A stretch of 64,000 bases of DNA from RGIG7179 sp051893555 (GCA_051893555.1 JBJFHL010000004.1:13807-77806), one strand, 5' to 3'. Positions 24,905 to 34,519 are shown, counted from the first letter of the stretch. Numbers and translations are program-made. The notes: generated by a model from the letters alone, not told the origin.

Positions 24905-26533
24905 ATGTATCGAATTCATCAAATCAAGCTGGCTCTGGATGAGCCACAGGAAAAAATCCCTGAGAAGATTCTGAAAAAAATCGGCGGCAGGGATTTGTTC
25001 ATAAAGGAATGGAAAATCGTGAAGGAATCCATTGATGCCCGGGATAAAAACCATATTTTTCGGGTTTATTCGGTGGACTTCAATGTGGCATCCCGCAAAA
25101 ACCCGAAGAAGAATCTCCGCCTTCCGTCGGCGGACAAGCTGCGGCTGGAGATTGCACCGGACATGCGGTATGTACCGGCGGAGCCGGCCGATGGGGCCGC
25201 GCCGCTGGCGGCGCGGCCGGTGGTGGTGGGCCTGGGGCCTGCGGGGCTGTTTTGCGGGTTGGTTCTGGCGCAGGCCGGGTACCGGCCGCTGATTCTGGAG
25301 CGGGGAAAGGATGTGGACCGGCGCCATGAGGATGTAGACCGGTTCTGGTCGGACGGCGTGCTGAATCCGGATTCCAACGTCCAGTTCGGCGAAGGGGGTG
25401 CCGGCACCTTCAGTGACGGCAAGCTGACCACCGGCATCAAAGACGTGCGGATCCGAAAAGTCCTGGAGGAGATGGTGGATGCTGGCGCACCGGCAGACAT
25501 TTTATACAAGCAGCGGCCTCATATCGGGACGGATCTGCTGCGGATTGTGGTGAAAAACATCCGACAGGAGATCATCCGGCTGGGCGGTGAAGTGCGGTTC
25601 AGCACCAGAATGGAAAAGATTATTCTCAAAGATGGCGGGGTGTGCGGTGCTGCGGTCAGGGATCTGGCTCGGGATGCTGCAGAAGAGATCCCGTGCCAGG
25701 CTCTGGTTCTGGCGGTGGGGCACAGTGCGCGGGATACCTTCCGCATGCTTCATGCATCCGGCATTGCCATGGAACAGAAACCATTTTCCATCGGTGTGCG
25801 GATCGAGCATCCGCAGGATATGATTGATATTTCCCAGTACGGACGGCCGGGGCGGCAGCTGGGGCTGCCGCCGGCCGAATACAAGATAAATTACCGCTGC
25901 GCTGCCGACGGACCGGCGGCAGGGCGTGGTGTTTATACCTTCTGCATGTGTCCCGGCGGCCAGGTGATTGTGGCCTCTTCCCAGGAAGGGGGCGTGGTGA
26001 CCAACGGTATGAGCTATCATGACCGGGACAGCGGTACGGCCAACAGTGCTTTGCTCTGTGATGTGCGAACCAGCGACTTCGGCAGCAGTGATGTGCTGGC
26101 CGGTATGGCGTTTCAGGAAACGTATGAGCATTTGGCTTTCCAGGCAGGGCGGAAGCAGAATCCGGACGGAAAACCTTACAGCCCGCCGCAGACTACCTGG
26201 GGCAAATTGCGGGACGGTCTGGCGCCGGAGGTGGAAGCATGTCTGCCAACCTTCGCCGTGGCAGCCTTCCGGGAAGCCATGCCCCAGCTGGGAAGAAAGC
26301 TTCACGGCTTCGATGATGCGGATGCGGTGATGACGGCGGTGGAAACCCGCAGTTCCTCACCGGTGCGGATTCTTCGAGGAGAAACGTATGAATCAGAGGT
26401 TTCCGGCCTGTACCCGTGCGGAGAAGGGGCCGGCTATGCCGGCGGCATCACATCGGCCGCCGTGGACGGCATCCGGGTGGCGGAAGCCATCATCCGGAAA
26501 TGGAAGCCGGCTGCCGAAAGCAGGAAGCTGTAG
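24905..26533 (+). CDS. FAD-dependent dehydrogenase (COG2509 family)
   Basis: 542 residues, 7 bp after the preceding flavoprotein. An N-terminal ferredoxin-like region (YRIHQIKLALDEPQEKIPEK) comes before the FAD site VVVGLGPAGLFCGLVLAQAG and a GGAGTFSDGKLTTGIKD block. The end has YPCGEGAGYAGGITSAAVDG. The frame is open upstream of 24905, but the ATG there is the natural start given the tight spacing and the family's N-terminus. Widespread in Clostridia, function uncharacterised. The pair with the HI0933 protein may act on related hydride-transfer steps. Confidence 0.87.
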   Translation: MYRIHQIKLALDEPQEKIPEKILKKIGGRDLFIKEWKIVKESIDARDKNHIFRVYSVDFNVASRKNPKKNLRLPSADKLRLEIAPDMRYVPAEPADGAAPLAARPVVVGLGPAGLFCGLVLAQAGYRPLILERGKDVDRRHEDVDRFWSDGVLNPDSNVQFGEGGAGTFSDGKLTTGIKDVRIRKVLEEMVDAGAPADILYKQRPHIGTDLLRIVVKNIRQEIIRLGGEVRFSTRMEKIILKDGGVCGAAVRDLARDAAEEIPCQALVLAVGHSARDTFRMLHASGIAMEQKPFSIGVRIEHPQDMIDISQYGRPGRQLGLPPAEYKINYRCAADGPAAGRGVYTFCMCPGGQVIVASSQEGGVVTNGMSYHDRDSGTANSALLCDVRTSDFGSSDVLAGMAFQETYEHLAFQAGRKQNPDGKPYSPPQTTWGKLRDGLAPEVEACLPTFAVAAFREAMPQLGRKLHGFDDADAVMTAVETRSSSPVRILRGETYESEVSGLYPCGEGAGYAGGITSAAVDGIRVAEAIIRKWKPAAESRKL

Positions 26534-26579
26534 TTTCATCAAAGCGTGCAGGGTTTTGATTAAATGTGATTGAAAATGA

Positions 26580-26607
26580 TTGACTTTGACCGAGTTTGTG
26601 CTATACT
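26580..26607 (+). promoter_or_regulatory. Sigma-A promoter for the DeoR regulator
   Basis: TTGACT (26580-26585) and TATACT (26602-26607), spacer 16, followed by AGGAGG before the ATG at 26631. Confidence 0.75.
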
Positions 26608-26630
26608 AAAGTCGGCAGGAGGAATACAGG

Positions 26631-27398
26631 ATGTTGCAGAATGAAAGACAGAACAGAATTCTGGACGAACTGGAAATTCACCATGCTGTGAAGGTCAATG
26701 AACTGGCAAAACAGCTGGACACCAGTGAATCCACCATACGGCGGGATATCAACGAGCTTGCTCAAATGGGAAAGCTGAAAAAGGTGTTCGGCGGTGCGAT
26801 CTCCGTCAGCCGCGGGTCTGCTTTCGTGGAGTCGGATGTGGCTTCCAGATCCCGGATGAATGTGGAGGAAAAGGAGCGGATTGCCCGATATGCGGCGTCC
26901 CTCATCGAGGACAACGATTTCGTGTATCTGGATGCGGGAACGACCACGGGACGGATGATCGATTTCCTGGAGAAGAAGAATGTGACCTATGTGACCAACG
27001 GCATCACCCATGCCCGGCGTCTGATCGAACGGGGATTTCCTGTATTCATGATCGGCGGGCTGCTCCGTCCGGCTTCCGAGGCGGTGGTGGGGGAAGCGGC
27101 CATCGAGGCGATCCGGCGGTTCAATTTCACCAAATGCTTCATGGGGGCCAAGGGTCTGGACGCAGAGAAAGGCTTTACCACCCTGGACATCAGCGAGGCG
27201 GCGGTGAAGACGGCAGTCATGAAAAAAGCAGGCTGCACATATATGCTGGCGGACCACAGCAAGTTCAATCTGGTCTCTTCCGTGTCCTTTGCAGCACTGG
27301 AGGACGCCTGCATCATTACGGACCGGCTGGAGGATTCGCGATACCGAACGCTGACCGAAATCCTGGAGGCACCGGAACATCGGGACGACATATTTTGA
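26631..27398 (+). CDS. DeoR-family transcriptional regulator
   Basis: 255 residues. The N-terminal winged helix (ELAKQLDTSESTIRRDINEL, about residues 20-45) binds DNA. The DeoRC sensor domain has VYLDAGTTTGRM and ITHARRLIERG, the sugar-phosphate-binding fold. Relatives such as FruR, GlpR and CggR-like proteins respond to phosphosugars. It lies 69 bp upstream of gapA, so control of gapA or pfkA by a glycolytic intermediate is a reasonable guess. The last six codons and the stop are tandemly repeated directly after the gene, with one synonymous change. Confidence 0.9.
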   Translation: MLQNERQNRILDELEIHHAVKVNELAKQLDTSESTIRRDINELAQMGKLKKVFGGAISVSRGSAFVESDVASRSRMNVEEKERIARYAASLIEDNDFVYLDAGTTTGRMIDFLEKKNVTYVTNGITHARRLIERGFPVFMIGGLLRPASEAVVGEAAIEAIRRFNFTKCFMGAKGLDAEKGFTTLDISEAAVKTAVMKKAGCTYMLADHSKFNLVSSVSFAALEDACIITDRLEDSRYRTLTEILEAPEHRDDIF

Positions 27399-27467
27399 CG
27401 GGACGATATATTTTGAGAAGAAAAATTTGAAAAAATCATAAAAAAGAGGAAACAGGAGGGATTTATC

Positions 27468-28487
27468 ATGACGACAAAAATTGCGATCAACGGATTCGGA
27501 AGAATCGGACGGCTGGCATTCCGCCAGATTTTCGAGGATGACTCTATGGAAGTGGCAGCGATCAATGACCTGACCAGCCCGGACATGCTGGCGCATCTGC
27601 TGAAGTATGACAGCGTGCAGGGCGGCTACAAGGGCCACACCGTAACCAGCGATGAAAACTCCATTACGGTGGACGGAAAGAAGATCACCGTGTTATCGGA
27701 AAAGGATCCGGAAAATCTCCCGTGGAAGGAAATGGGCATCGACATTGTTCTGGAATGTACCGGATTCTTCTGCTCCAAGGCAAAATCCGAGGCGCACATC
27801 CGTGCCGGTGCCAAGAAGGTTCTGATTTCTGCCCCTGCAGGCAGTGACCTGAAGACCATCGTTTACGGTACCAACCATGAAACGCTGACGGCAGAGGACA
27901 ACGTGATCTCTGCTGCGTCCTGCACCACCAACTGCCTGGCACCGATGGCCAAGGCACTGAACAATTACCGCGAGGTGCGTACCGGCTTCATGACCACCAT
28001 TCATGCATACACCGGCGATCAGATGATTCTGGACGGACCGCACAGAAAGGGCGACAAGAGAAGAGCAAGAGCCGGTGCCATCAACATCGTTCCCAACAGC
28101 ACCGGAGCAGCCAAAGCCATCGGTCTGGTCATTCCGGAACTGGACGGCAAGCTGATCGGTTCTGCACAGCGTGTTCCTGTTCCATCGGGCTCCATCACCA
28201 TTCTGGACGCAACTCTGAAGGACATGACGGATACCGTATCGGTAGAAGGCATCAATGCGGCTATGAAGGCTGCGGCGGATGAGTCTTACGGTTACACGGA
28301 AGAGGAGCTTGTTTCCAGCGATATCATCGGCATGACTTACGGGTCTCTGTTCGACGCCACCCAGACTCTGGCGCAGAAGTGCGGCACTCACATTTATGAA
28401 GTGCGTGTGGTTGCCTGGTACGACAACGAAAACAGCTACGTTTCCCAGATGGTGAGAACGCTGAAATATCTGAAGAAATTCCTGTAA
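27468..28487 (+). CDS. gapA: Glyceraldehyde-3-phosphate dehydrogenase, type I
   Basis: Oxidises glyceraldehyde 3-phosphate with phosphate and NAD in glycolysis; 339 residues, the standard length. NAD site INGFGRIGRLAFRQI; catalytic cysteine in SAASCTTNCLAP; phosphate-site segment RAGAINIVPNSTGAAKA; C-terminal WYDNENSY. AACAGGAGGG precedes the ATG. Upstream lies the DeoR regulator; downstream a GC-rich terminator. Confidence 0.97.
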   Translation: MTTKIAINGFGRIGRLAFRQIFEDDSMEVAAINDLTSPDMLAHLLKYDSVQGGYKGHTVTSDENSITVDGKKITVLSEKDPENLPWKEMGIDIVLECTGFFCSKAKSEAHIRAGAKKVLISAPAGSDLKTIVYGTNHETLTAEDNVISAASCTTNCLAPMAKALNNYREVRTGFMTTIHAYTGDQMILDGPHRKGDKRRARAGAINIVPNSTGAAKAIGLVIPELDGKLIGSAQRVPVPSGSITILDATLKDMTDTVSVEGINAAMKAAADESYGYTEEELVSSDIIGMTYGSLFDATQTLAQKCGTHIYEVRVVAWYDNENSYVSQMVRTLKYLKKFL

Positions 28488-28523
28488 GGAAGATGGGGAA
28501 TTTTTGATCATCGACATAAAGGA

Positions 28524-28595
28524 CATCCCTGAAATCATTGCGATTTCCGGGGCGACTGAAATTTCCGAGACGATTGAACTTTCCTAGACGATTGG
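28524..28595 (+). repeat. Tandem 18-bp repeat after gapA
   Basis: Three clear units (28542-28559, 28560-28577, 28578-28595) of a TTTCC-N-R-G-R-CGAYTG pattern, plus a poorer unit before them. It lies between the gapA stop and its terminator. Confidence 0.7.
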
Positions 28596-28619
28596 GGCTG
28601 CTGCTGCGGCCCCTTTTTT
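28594..28619 (+). terminator. Terminator after gapA
   Basis: GGGGC (28594-28598) pairs with GCCCC (28609-28613) around TGCTGCTGCG and runs into six T residues. Confidence 0.85.
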
Positions 28620-28677
28620 CGTGCGGTGCGTGTTTCCGGCGCTATTCAGGGTTTATCTGATGGGTCTTCCGGTTTCC

Positions 28678-28957
28678 GCAAGACAAAAGGGACGCCAAAG
28701 GGACATTTTTTGTTGGATTGGCGTGTATAGATGATCTAGGTATGTGCCCAAATGGGTGTTAAATTCACAGAAAATCGTGGATTCGGCCCTTCGCATGAAT
28801 AATTATAAATTAAAATAAATTAAAATAAATAAAAATTCTCACATTTCTGCCGCCGGAAACCGAAAAAATCAATAAACCTGTTTATTTTGCAATATTCAGA
28901 CGATTCGGGGACGCCAATTAAATCGAATCGATCCGTTTGGCGTCCCTTTTTGCTTGC
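28678..28957 (+). repeat. Four-arm intergenic element, copy A
   Basis: A 280-nt element bounded by 21-bp terminal inverted repeats (28678-28698 against 28937-28957, 19 of 21 matching). The inner part of each end is a hairpin. GGGACGCCAA (28689-28698) pairs with TTGGCGT (28718-28724), and GGGACGCCAA (28908-28917) pairs with TTGGCGTCCC (28937-28946), followed by five T residues. A 27-nt block at 28718-28744 is identical in copy B (46949-46975). The interior is very AT-rich and has no coding frame of note. It may be a miniature transposable element or the gene of a structured RNA ending in a terminator. The rest of the 530 bp between gapA and gpmI is otherwise empty. Confidence 0.85.
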
Positions 28958-29017
28958 AAAAAAAGGATCGGAAGCTCTGACGGCGTCCGATCCTCAGTAT
29001 TCCATGAATATTAACTT

Positions 29018-30649
29018 CTACTCTTCAATCAGGCACGCTCCGGTCATTTCCGGCGGTACCGGCAGATCCATCAGGTGGAGCAGGGTCGGTGCGATATCAG
29101 CCAGCTTGCCGCCTTCCCGGAATCCGGACACCGGCTGGTCAGCGATATGTACCAGAGGTACCGGGTTGGTGGAGTGGGCGGTTACCACATTGCCTGCCTC
29201 ATCCAGCATTTCGTCGGCATTTCCGTGGTCTGCCGTCAGGAGAATCTGTCCGCCCGTTGCAAGGACTGCTTTTTCGATACGTCCCACGCAGGCATCCAGG
29301 GTTTCCACTGCCTGCACCGCCGCGTCGAAGACCCCCGTATGTCCCACCATGTCCGCGTTGGCGAAGTTGAGAATAATCAGATCGTATTTCGACGATGTGA
29401 TCTCTTCCAGCACTTTTTCCGTCACCGTTACCGCGCTCATTTCCGGCTGCAGGTCGTAGGTGGCCACCTTCGGGGAAGGAATCAGGATCCGGTCTTCCAG
29501 CGGATTGGGTTCCTCCACGCCGCCGTTGAAGAAGAAGGTCACATGCGCGTACTTTTCGGTTTCCGCAATGCGGAGCTGATGAAGTCTCAGCCCGGAAATG
29601 TATTCGCCCAGCGTGTTTTCCAGCCGGTGCGGCGGGAAGGCCACTTCCACATTGGGCATTTCCGCATCGTACTGGGTCATGCAGACGTAGCACAGATCGT
29701 GTATCGTTTTTTTACGTTCAAACCCGTCAAAATCCGGGTCCACGAAGGCGCGGGTCAGCTCCCGGGCCCGGTCCGGGCGGAAGTTGAACATGACGATGGA
29801 ATCTCCGTCGCCCACATATCCCTTCTTTGCAAAATCCGCACACCCGGCGTTTTCCTCAATGCATGCCCCGGCGTGATTCCCGGCGTGATTCCCGGCGTGA
29901 TTCCCGGCGTTTTCTGCGATGCTTTCGCCGGCTCCGCCGCAGACGGTGGGCAGGATGAACTCGTCGGTTTCGCCGCGGGCATAGGCTGCCGCCACGGCCT
30001 CGCTGCCGCTGGCCGCCTGCTTTCCTTCGCCCAGGGTCAGGGCATCGTAGGCCAGGGAGACCCGTTCCCACCGCTTGTCGCGATCCATGGCGTAATACCG
30101 TCCGGACACGACGCCCACGCGGCCGATGCCTTCTGCGACCATGAAATCTTCCAGCTGCTTCATGAAGTCAGCGCCCGATGTAGGCGGTACGTCCCGTCCG
30201 TCCATGAAGCAGTGGACGAAGACTTTGGAAACGCCCCGCTGCTTCGCCAGACGGAGCAGAGCAAACAGATGGGTCAGATGGCTGTGGACGCCGCCGTCGG
30301 ACAGAAGGCCGTAAAAATGCAGGGCACCTCCGGTCTCCAGCACATGGTCACAGGCATGGTTCAGCGGCACGTTATCAAAGAAGATGCCGTCTTCAATGGC
30401 TTTGGTGATCTTTGTCAGTTCCTGATAGACGATGCGGCCTGCACCGATGTTGAGATGCCCTACTTCAGAGTTGCCCATCTGACCTTCCGGAAGGCCTACC
30501 GCCAGTCCGCTGGCTGCCAGCCGGGTATTCGGGTATGTATGAAAAATCCGGTCCAGATTCGGTTTCTTCGCGGCGGCGATGGCATTGCCGGCCGCGGAAT
30601 CGTTGAGGCCGTATCCGTCCAGAATCATGAGCATGGTTGGTTTTTTCAT
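29018..30649 (-). CDS. gpmI: 2,3-bisphosphoglycerate-independent phosphoglycerate mutase
   Basis: Interconverts 3- and 2-phosphoglycerate using two manganese ions; 543 residues against about 510 usual. Metal and catalytic blocks: MLMILDGYGLNDSAAGNAI, MGNSEVGHLNIGAGRIVYQ (catalytic Ser), HCFMDGRDVPPTSG, FNFRPDRAREL, LNFANADMVGHTG, ADHGNADEM. AGGAGG precedes the ATG at 30649; an in-frame start at 30676 lacks support. The extra length comes largely from residues about 245-275, where a 12-bp unit repeats to give AGNH AGNH AGNH, at a surface loop of the transferase domain. Function should be kept. Confidence 0.95.
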   Translation of the reverse strand: MKKPTMLMILDGYGLNDSAAGNAIAAAKKPNLDRIFHTYPNTRLAASGLAVGLPEGQMGNSEVGHLNIGAGRIVYQELTKITKAIEDGIFFDNVPLNHACDHVLETGGALHFYGLLSDGGVHSHLTHLFALLRLAKQRGVSKVFVHCFMDGRDVPPTSGADFMKQLEDFMVAEGIGRVGVVSGRYYAMDRDKRWERVSLAYDALTLGEGKQAASGSEAVAAAYARGETDEFILPTVCGGAGESIAENAGNHAGNHAGNHAGACIEENAGCADFAKKGYVGDGDSIVMFNFRPDRARELTRAFVDPDFDGFERKKTIHDLCYVCMTQYDAEMPNVEVAFPPHRLENTLGEYISGLRLHQLRIAETEKYAHVTFFFNGGVEEPNPLEDRILIPSPKVATYDLQPEMSAVTVTEKVLEEITSSKYDLIILNFANADMVGHTGVFDAAVQAVETLDACVGRIEKAVLATGGQILLTADHGNADEMLDEAGNVVTAHSTNPVPLVHIADQPVSGFREGGKLADIAPTLLHLMDLPVPPEMTGACLIEE

Positions 30650-30777
30650 GGCGTATTTCCTCCTGCTTCTATGCAATACGAATGTTCTCCTTCAGTATAC
30701 CACAGTCTGGCTCTTTTCTAAAGAGCGAAAATCTGTTACAATGAAGAAAACAGGACGAATGGAGAGGAACGGATAAG

Positions 30778-33700
30778 ATGAACTGGACAGAGCAGCAGCA
30801 ACAGGCAATTGAAGAGCGGGGAAAGAATCTGCTGGTGGCAGCCGCCGCCGGCTCCGGCAAAACAGCAGTACTGGTGGAGCGCATCAAACGGCTCATTCTG
30901 GAGGACGGCTGCCCCATCGACCGGATGCTGATTGTAACCTTCACCAACGCGGCAGCATCGGAAATGAAGGAGAAGATCCGCCGCGCCGTCAGCCAGTCCA
31001 TCGACGAGCTGGCCCGGCAGATCAGCGAGAGCGAGCAGATCCGCGCCGCAGAAGAACGGTGCGGCATACCGGAAGAACTCCACACCCTGGAAGAAAAGCT
31101 GCATTTTCTGAAGCAGCAGATGAACAAGCTGTCCCAGGCCCAGATCAGCACCTTCCATGCCTTCGCCCTGGAGGTCATCCGGAAGTATTTCTATCTCATC
31201 GACGTGGAGCCGAATTTCAAAATCTGCGACGATGCCCAGCAGACCCTGCTGAAAGCAGACGCCATGGATCAGCTGCTGGAAGAGCAGTATGAAGAAGATG
31301 ACCCGGCCTTCCTCCATTTCCTGGACTGCTACAGCGGCGACCGGAACGACGACAAGTTCCGGCAGCTGATCGATAAAGTATATACAACCATACAGAGCCT
31401 GCCGGAACCGGCCGCCTGGCTTCATGAAAAAGTGGAAATGCTGCGTGGTGCCCGGGAGGCCATGGCGCCGGTCCTGGACTTCCTCTGGCAGCTGGCAGCA
31501 TCCCGCCTGCAGGAGGCAGAAGAAGCCATCGGGGAAAATGCAAGACTTGCCCGGGAGGCAGGCATGGTGCAGGCAGTCACTCTGGCAGAAGACGATCTGC
31601 AGCAGCTGAAACGACTTTGCGAAGCGATGGAAACCAGGGACTTTGACCACTTCCGGGAGGCCCTTGGCACGTTCAAACTGGGGACTTTGCGGAAAAATTA
31701 CTACACCCCGCCGGAAGGCAGCGCCATGACCCCGGAAGAAGCGGAGGCCATGAAAAACGCCGCCGCGTCCCGGCGCGACCTGGCCAAAGACCATGTGAAA
31801 TCCATCCGTACCGGCTATTTCAGCCAGTCCGCAGAGGCCATGGCAGAAGAGATGGCCCTGACCTACAGCGATGCCGCCATGACCGAAAAACTGGTGACCC
31901 GCTACGGACAGCTCTACAACGAAGAAAAGAAAAAGCGGGGGCTGGTGGACTTTTCGGACATCGAACACTACGCCTGGGAGATTTTGAAGGATGAGGAAGT
32001 CAGCGCCTTTTACCGGGAAAAATTCCTCCACATTTTCGTGGACGAGTATCAGGACAGCAACGTGATGCAGGAGGCCCTGCTGTCCCGCATCTGCCGGGAA
32101 AACAACCTGTTCCTGGTGGGAGACGTGAAGCAGAGTATCTATAAGTTCCGGCTGGCCGAACCGGAGATCTTCCAGCGGCGGTACCGGCAGTATGCGGAAG
32201 GCGGAGCCGCGGGGCCGGATGGCACTGGACAGAACTCCATGAAAATCGATCTGAACCGCAACTTCCGGAGCAAAAAACCGGTCATCGATTTTGTCAACCA
32301 GGTGTTCGACGGGATCATGTCCGGTTACGACGAAGACGCGGCCCTACACATGGGGGATCCGTACGGCGACCGGTACTATGCCGAGCCGAAGCTTTACCTG
32401 GCCGGCGCACCGTGGAGCGAAGACGAAGCCATCGACGACGAGCTGAAAAATATGATGAAAGCCGAAAAAGAGGCTCTTGCCGCCGTGAAGCTGATTCGGG
32501 ACAGCCTGGGCCAGCCCATTTACGACAGCAAAGCACAGACCATGCGTCCGCTGGAACTGCGTGACGTGGTGATTTTGCTCCGTGGGGTCCGGGGCTACGG
32601 TGATATTTTCTATAATGTGCTCATGGAAAACGACATCCCGGCCTTTGTGGACGACAACGACGGCTATTTCGACACCATGGAGATCAACACTTTCCTGTCG
32701 CTGCTGTCGCTGCTGGATAACGAGAAGCAGGACGTGCCGCTGCTGACGGTACTCCGCTCGGAGATCTTCGGGTTTTCGGTGGAGGAGTTGGCAGATGTCC
32801 GGATTGCCTGCAAAGAAGGCTCCTATTATGACGCCTTCATGGCCTGCGGCCGGGGAGAGACGGGGTGCGACGCAGTTCTCTGCGCAAAATCCGCCGCCTC
32901 GGCCCGTTCTCTGGCCCAGTGGCAGTCGCTGGCGGTCTTCATGCCTTTGGAAGAACTGATCTGGAAGCTGCTTCTGGATACCGGCTTTTATATTGCCATG
33001 GGTGCCATGCCGGGAGGCCGGCAGCGGCAGGCGAACCTGCGGGCGCTGGTGGACAAGGCAGCCGGCTACAGGAAAAGCCAGGGCGGGTCTCTGTACGGGT
33101 TTATCCGATATATCGAAGCGGTGAAGGAAAAGAAGGTGGCCAGCGGACAGGTGAAGCTGGTGGGTGAGGGTGATGAGCTGGTAAAGATCATGACCATCCA
33201 CAAGAGCAAAGGGTTGGAGTTTCCGATGGTGATCCTGGCCGGATTCTGCCGGAAGCTGAATTATACCTCCATGGGCCGGTCTCTGGTGATCCATAAGGAT
33301 CTGGGTCTGGGTTTCCCTGTGGTAAACAAGGAGGAAAGCTGGTTCCGCACCACAGTCCTGCAGAGCATCATTAAGGAAAAGTTCCATCAGGAAGAGGTGG
33401 AGGAGGAAAAGCGGATTCTCTATGTGGCCCTGACCCGGGCAAAGGATCGGCTGGCGATTCTGGGCATTTGCGAGGATGTGCAGAAGGCGCTGGATCAGGT
33501 GGGCAGCGAGCCGCCGAAGGATACCTCCTATTTCCGAATGACAGGGAACCGGATCTGTACCCGGCTGCAGCAGTATGAGATCATCGAGGATGCGGACCTG
33601 GCCGGCTTGGTGAGCCACCGGCAGCGGCGGGCAGACCTGGTACTGGACCTGTTTGACCGGGACAATCACACGGGAGATGAGCTGCTGGCTGCCCAGGTAG

Positions 33701-34425
33701 ACCGGCAGATGCGCTTCGTCTATCCCCATGAACGGGATCTTACCATCAAATCGAAATATTCTGTCAGCGAACTGAACGCTGCCGCAGGTGAGTGGAATGA
33801 CGGAGCCGGGGACCCGTCTGCGCATCCCCTTGAAAGAGAAGTGCATCTGGAGGAGCCCGCCTCTTTCAAACAGCGGAATGTGTTTACTGCGGCCCAGAAG
33901 GGTACCATTTATCACTGTCTGCTGGAGCATCTGGACTTCCGGGCAGCCTATGCCGGCGGCGACCGGCAGGCAGGTCTTGCTGTCATCGAAGAAACCGTAC
34001 GATATCTGGTGGACGGCCAGTTCCTGACGGAGGAAGAAGCTGCTGTCATTCAGCCGGAGAATATCCTGAAGCTGATGACATCTGACCTGGGACACCGCCT
34101 GGCGGAAAGTCCGGCGGTGCATCGGGAGCAGCCGTTCAACCTGCGGATGGAGTACGATCCGGATGGCAGCGGGCAAGTGGCAGAGGTCATGGTGCAGGGC
34201 GTCATCGACTGCTATTTTGAAGAGGACGGTCAGCTGGTGCTGGTGGACTACAAGACCAGCCGCATCCGCCCGAGATCTGAGCCGGAGAAAGAAAAACGGC
34301 GTATCGCAGACCACTACCGGGTGCAGATGGACATCTACCGCCGTGCCCTGGAAACAACCACAGGAAAGAAAGTCAAAGAAGCCTATCTATACCTCACCGA
34401 CAGCGGCGAATTGGTGGAGATGTGA
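30778..34425 (+). CDS. addA: Helicase-exonuclease AddA
   Basis: Double-strand-break resection enzyme, 1215 residues. Walker A LLVAAAAGSGKTAVLVERIK, motif II IFVDEYQDSN, motif III VGDVKQSIYKFRLAEP, motif VI YVALTRAKDRLAI. The C-terminal RecB-like nuclease carries VQGVIDCYFEEDGQLVLVDY followed by KTS, the D-DYK signature. AddB, the partner with the iron-sulfur nuclease, usually sits directly upstream; here the upstream gene is the divergent gpmI and no addB lies in the window. A plausible TACAAT -10 box lies near 30735. Confidence 0.95.
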   Translation: MNWTEQQQQAIEERGKNLLVAAAAGSGKTAVLVERIKRLILEDGCPIDRMLIVTFTNAAASEMKEKIRRAVSQSIDELARQISESEQIRAAEERCGIPEELHTLEEKLHFLKQQMNKLSQAQISTFHAFALEVIRKYFYLIDVEPNFKICDDAQQTLLKADAMDQLLEEQYEEDDPAFLHFLDCYSGDRNDDKFRQLIDKVYTTIQSLPEPAAWLHEKVEMLRGAREAMAPVLDFLWQLAASRLQEAEEAIGENARLAREAGMVQAVTLAEDDLQQLKRLCEAMETRDFDHFREALGTFKLGTLRKNYYTPPEGSAMTPEEAEAMKNAAASRRDLAKDHVKSIRTGYFSQSAEAMAEEMALTYSDAAMTEKLVTRYGQLYNEEKKKRGLVDFSDIEHYAWEILKDEEVSAFYREKFLHIFVDEYQDSNVMQEALLSRICRENNLFLVGDVKQSIYKFRLAEPEIFQRRYRQYAEGGAAGPDGTGQNSMKIDLNRNFRSKKPVIDFVNQVFDGIMSGYDEDAALHMGDPYGDRYYAEPKLYLAGAPWSEDEAIDDELKNMMKAEKEALAAVKLIRDSLGQPIYDSKAQTMRPLELRDVVILLRGVRGYGDIFYNVLMENDIPAFVDDNDGYFDTMEINTFLSLLSLLDNEKQDVPLLTVLRSEIFGFSVEELADVRIACKEGSYYDAFMACGRGETGCDAVLCAKSAASARSLAQWQSLAVFMPLEELIWKLLLDTGFYIAMGAMPGGRQRQANLRALVDKAAGYRKSQGGSLYGFIRYIEAVKEKKVASGQVKLVGEGDELVKIMTIHKSKGLEFPMVILAGFCRKLNYTSMGRSLVIHKDLGLGFPVVNKEESWFRTTVLQSIIKEKFHQEEVEEEKRILYVALTRAKDRLAILGICEDVQKALDQVGSEPPKDTSYFRMTGNRICTRLQQYEIIEDADLAGLVSHRQRRADLVLDLFDRDNHTGDELLAAQVDRQMRFVYPHERDLTIKSKYSVSELNAAAGEWNDGAGDPSAHPLEREVHLEEPASFKQRNVFTAAQKGTIYHCLLEHLDFRAAYAGGDRQAGLAVIEETVRYLVDGQFLTEEEAAVIQPENILKLMTSDLGHRLAESPAVHREQPFNLRMEYDPDGSGQVAEVMVQGVIDCYFEEDGQLVLVDYKTSRIRPRSEPEKEKRRIADHYRVQMDIYRRALETTTGKKVKEAYLYLTDSGELVEM

Positions 34426-34450
34426 CATAGCATCCCGCTTCAACGAACGA

Positions 34451-34519
34451 GTTAGCCATTGCTAATGCAACAATATAAAGCAAAAAATCGCTTATATTGT
34501 TGCATTAGATATAACTAAC
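34451..34519. repeat. Long AT-rich inverted repeat between addA and gdhA
   Basis: CTAATGCAACAATATAA (34462-34478) is a perfect 17-bp inverted copy of 34492-34508, with a 13-base loop, flanked by GTTAG (34451-34455) and CTAAC (34515-34519). No T tract follows, so it does not look like an ordinary terminator. The remaining bases up to the gdhA terminator hold no gene. Confidence 0.85.
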
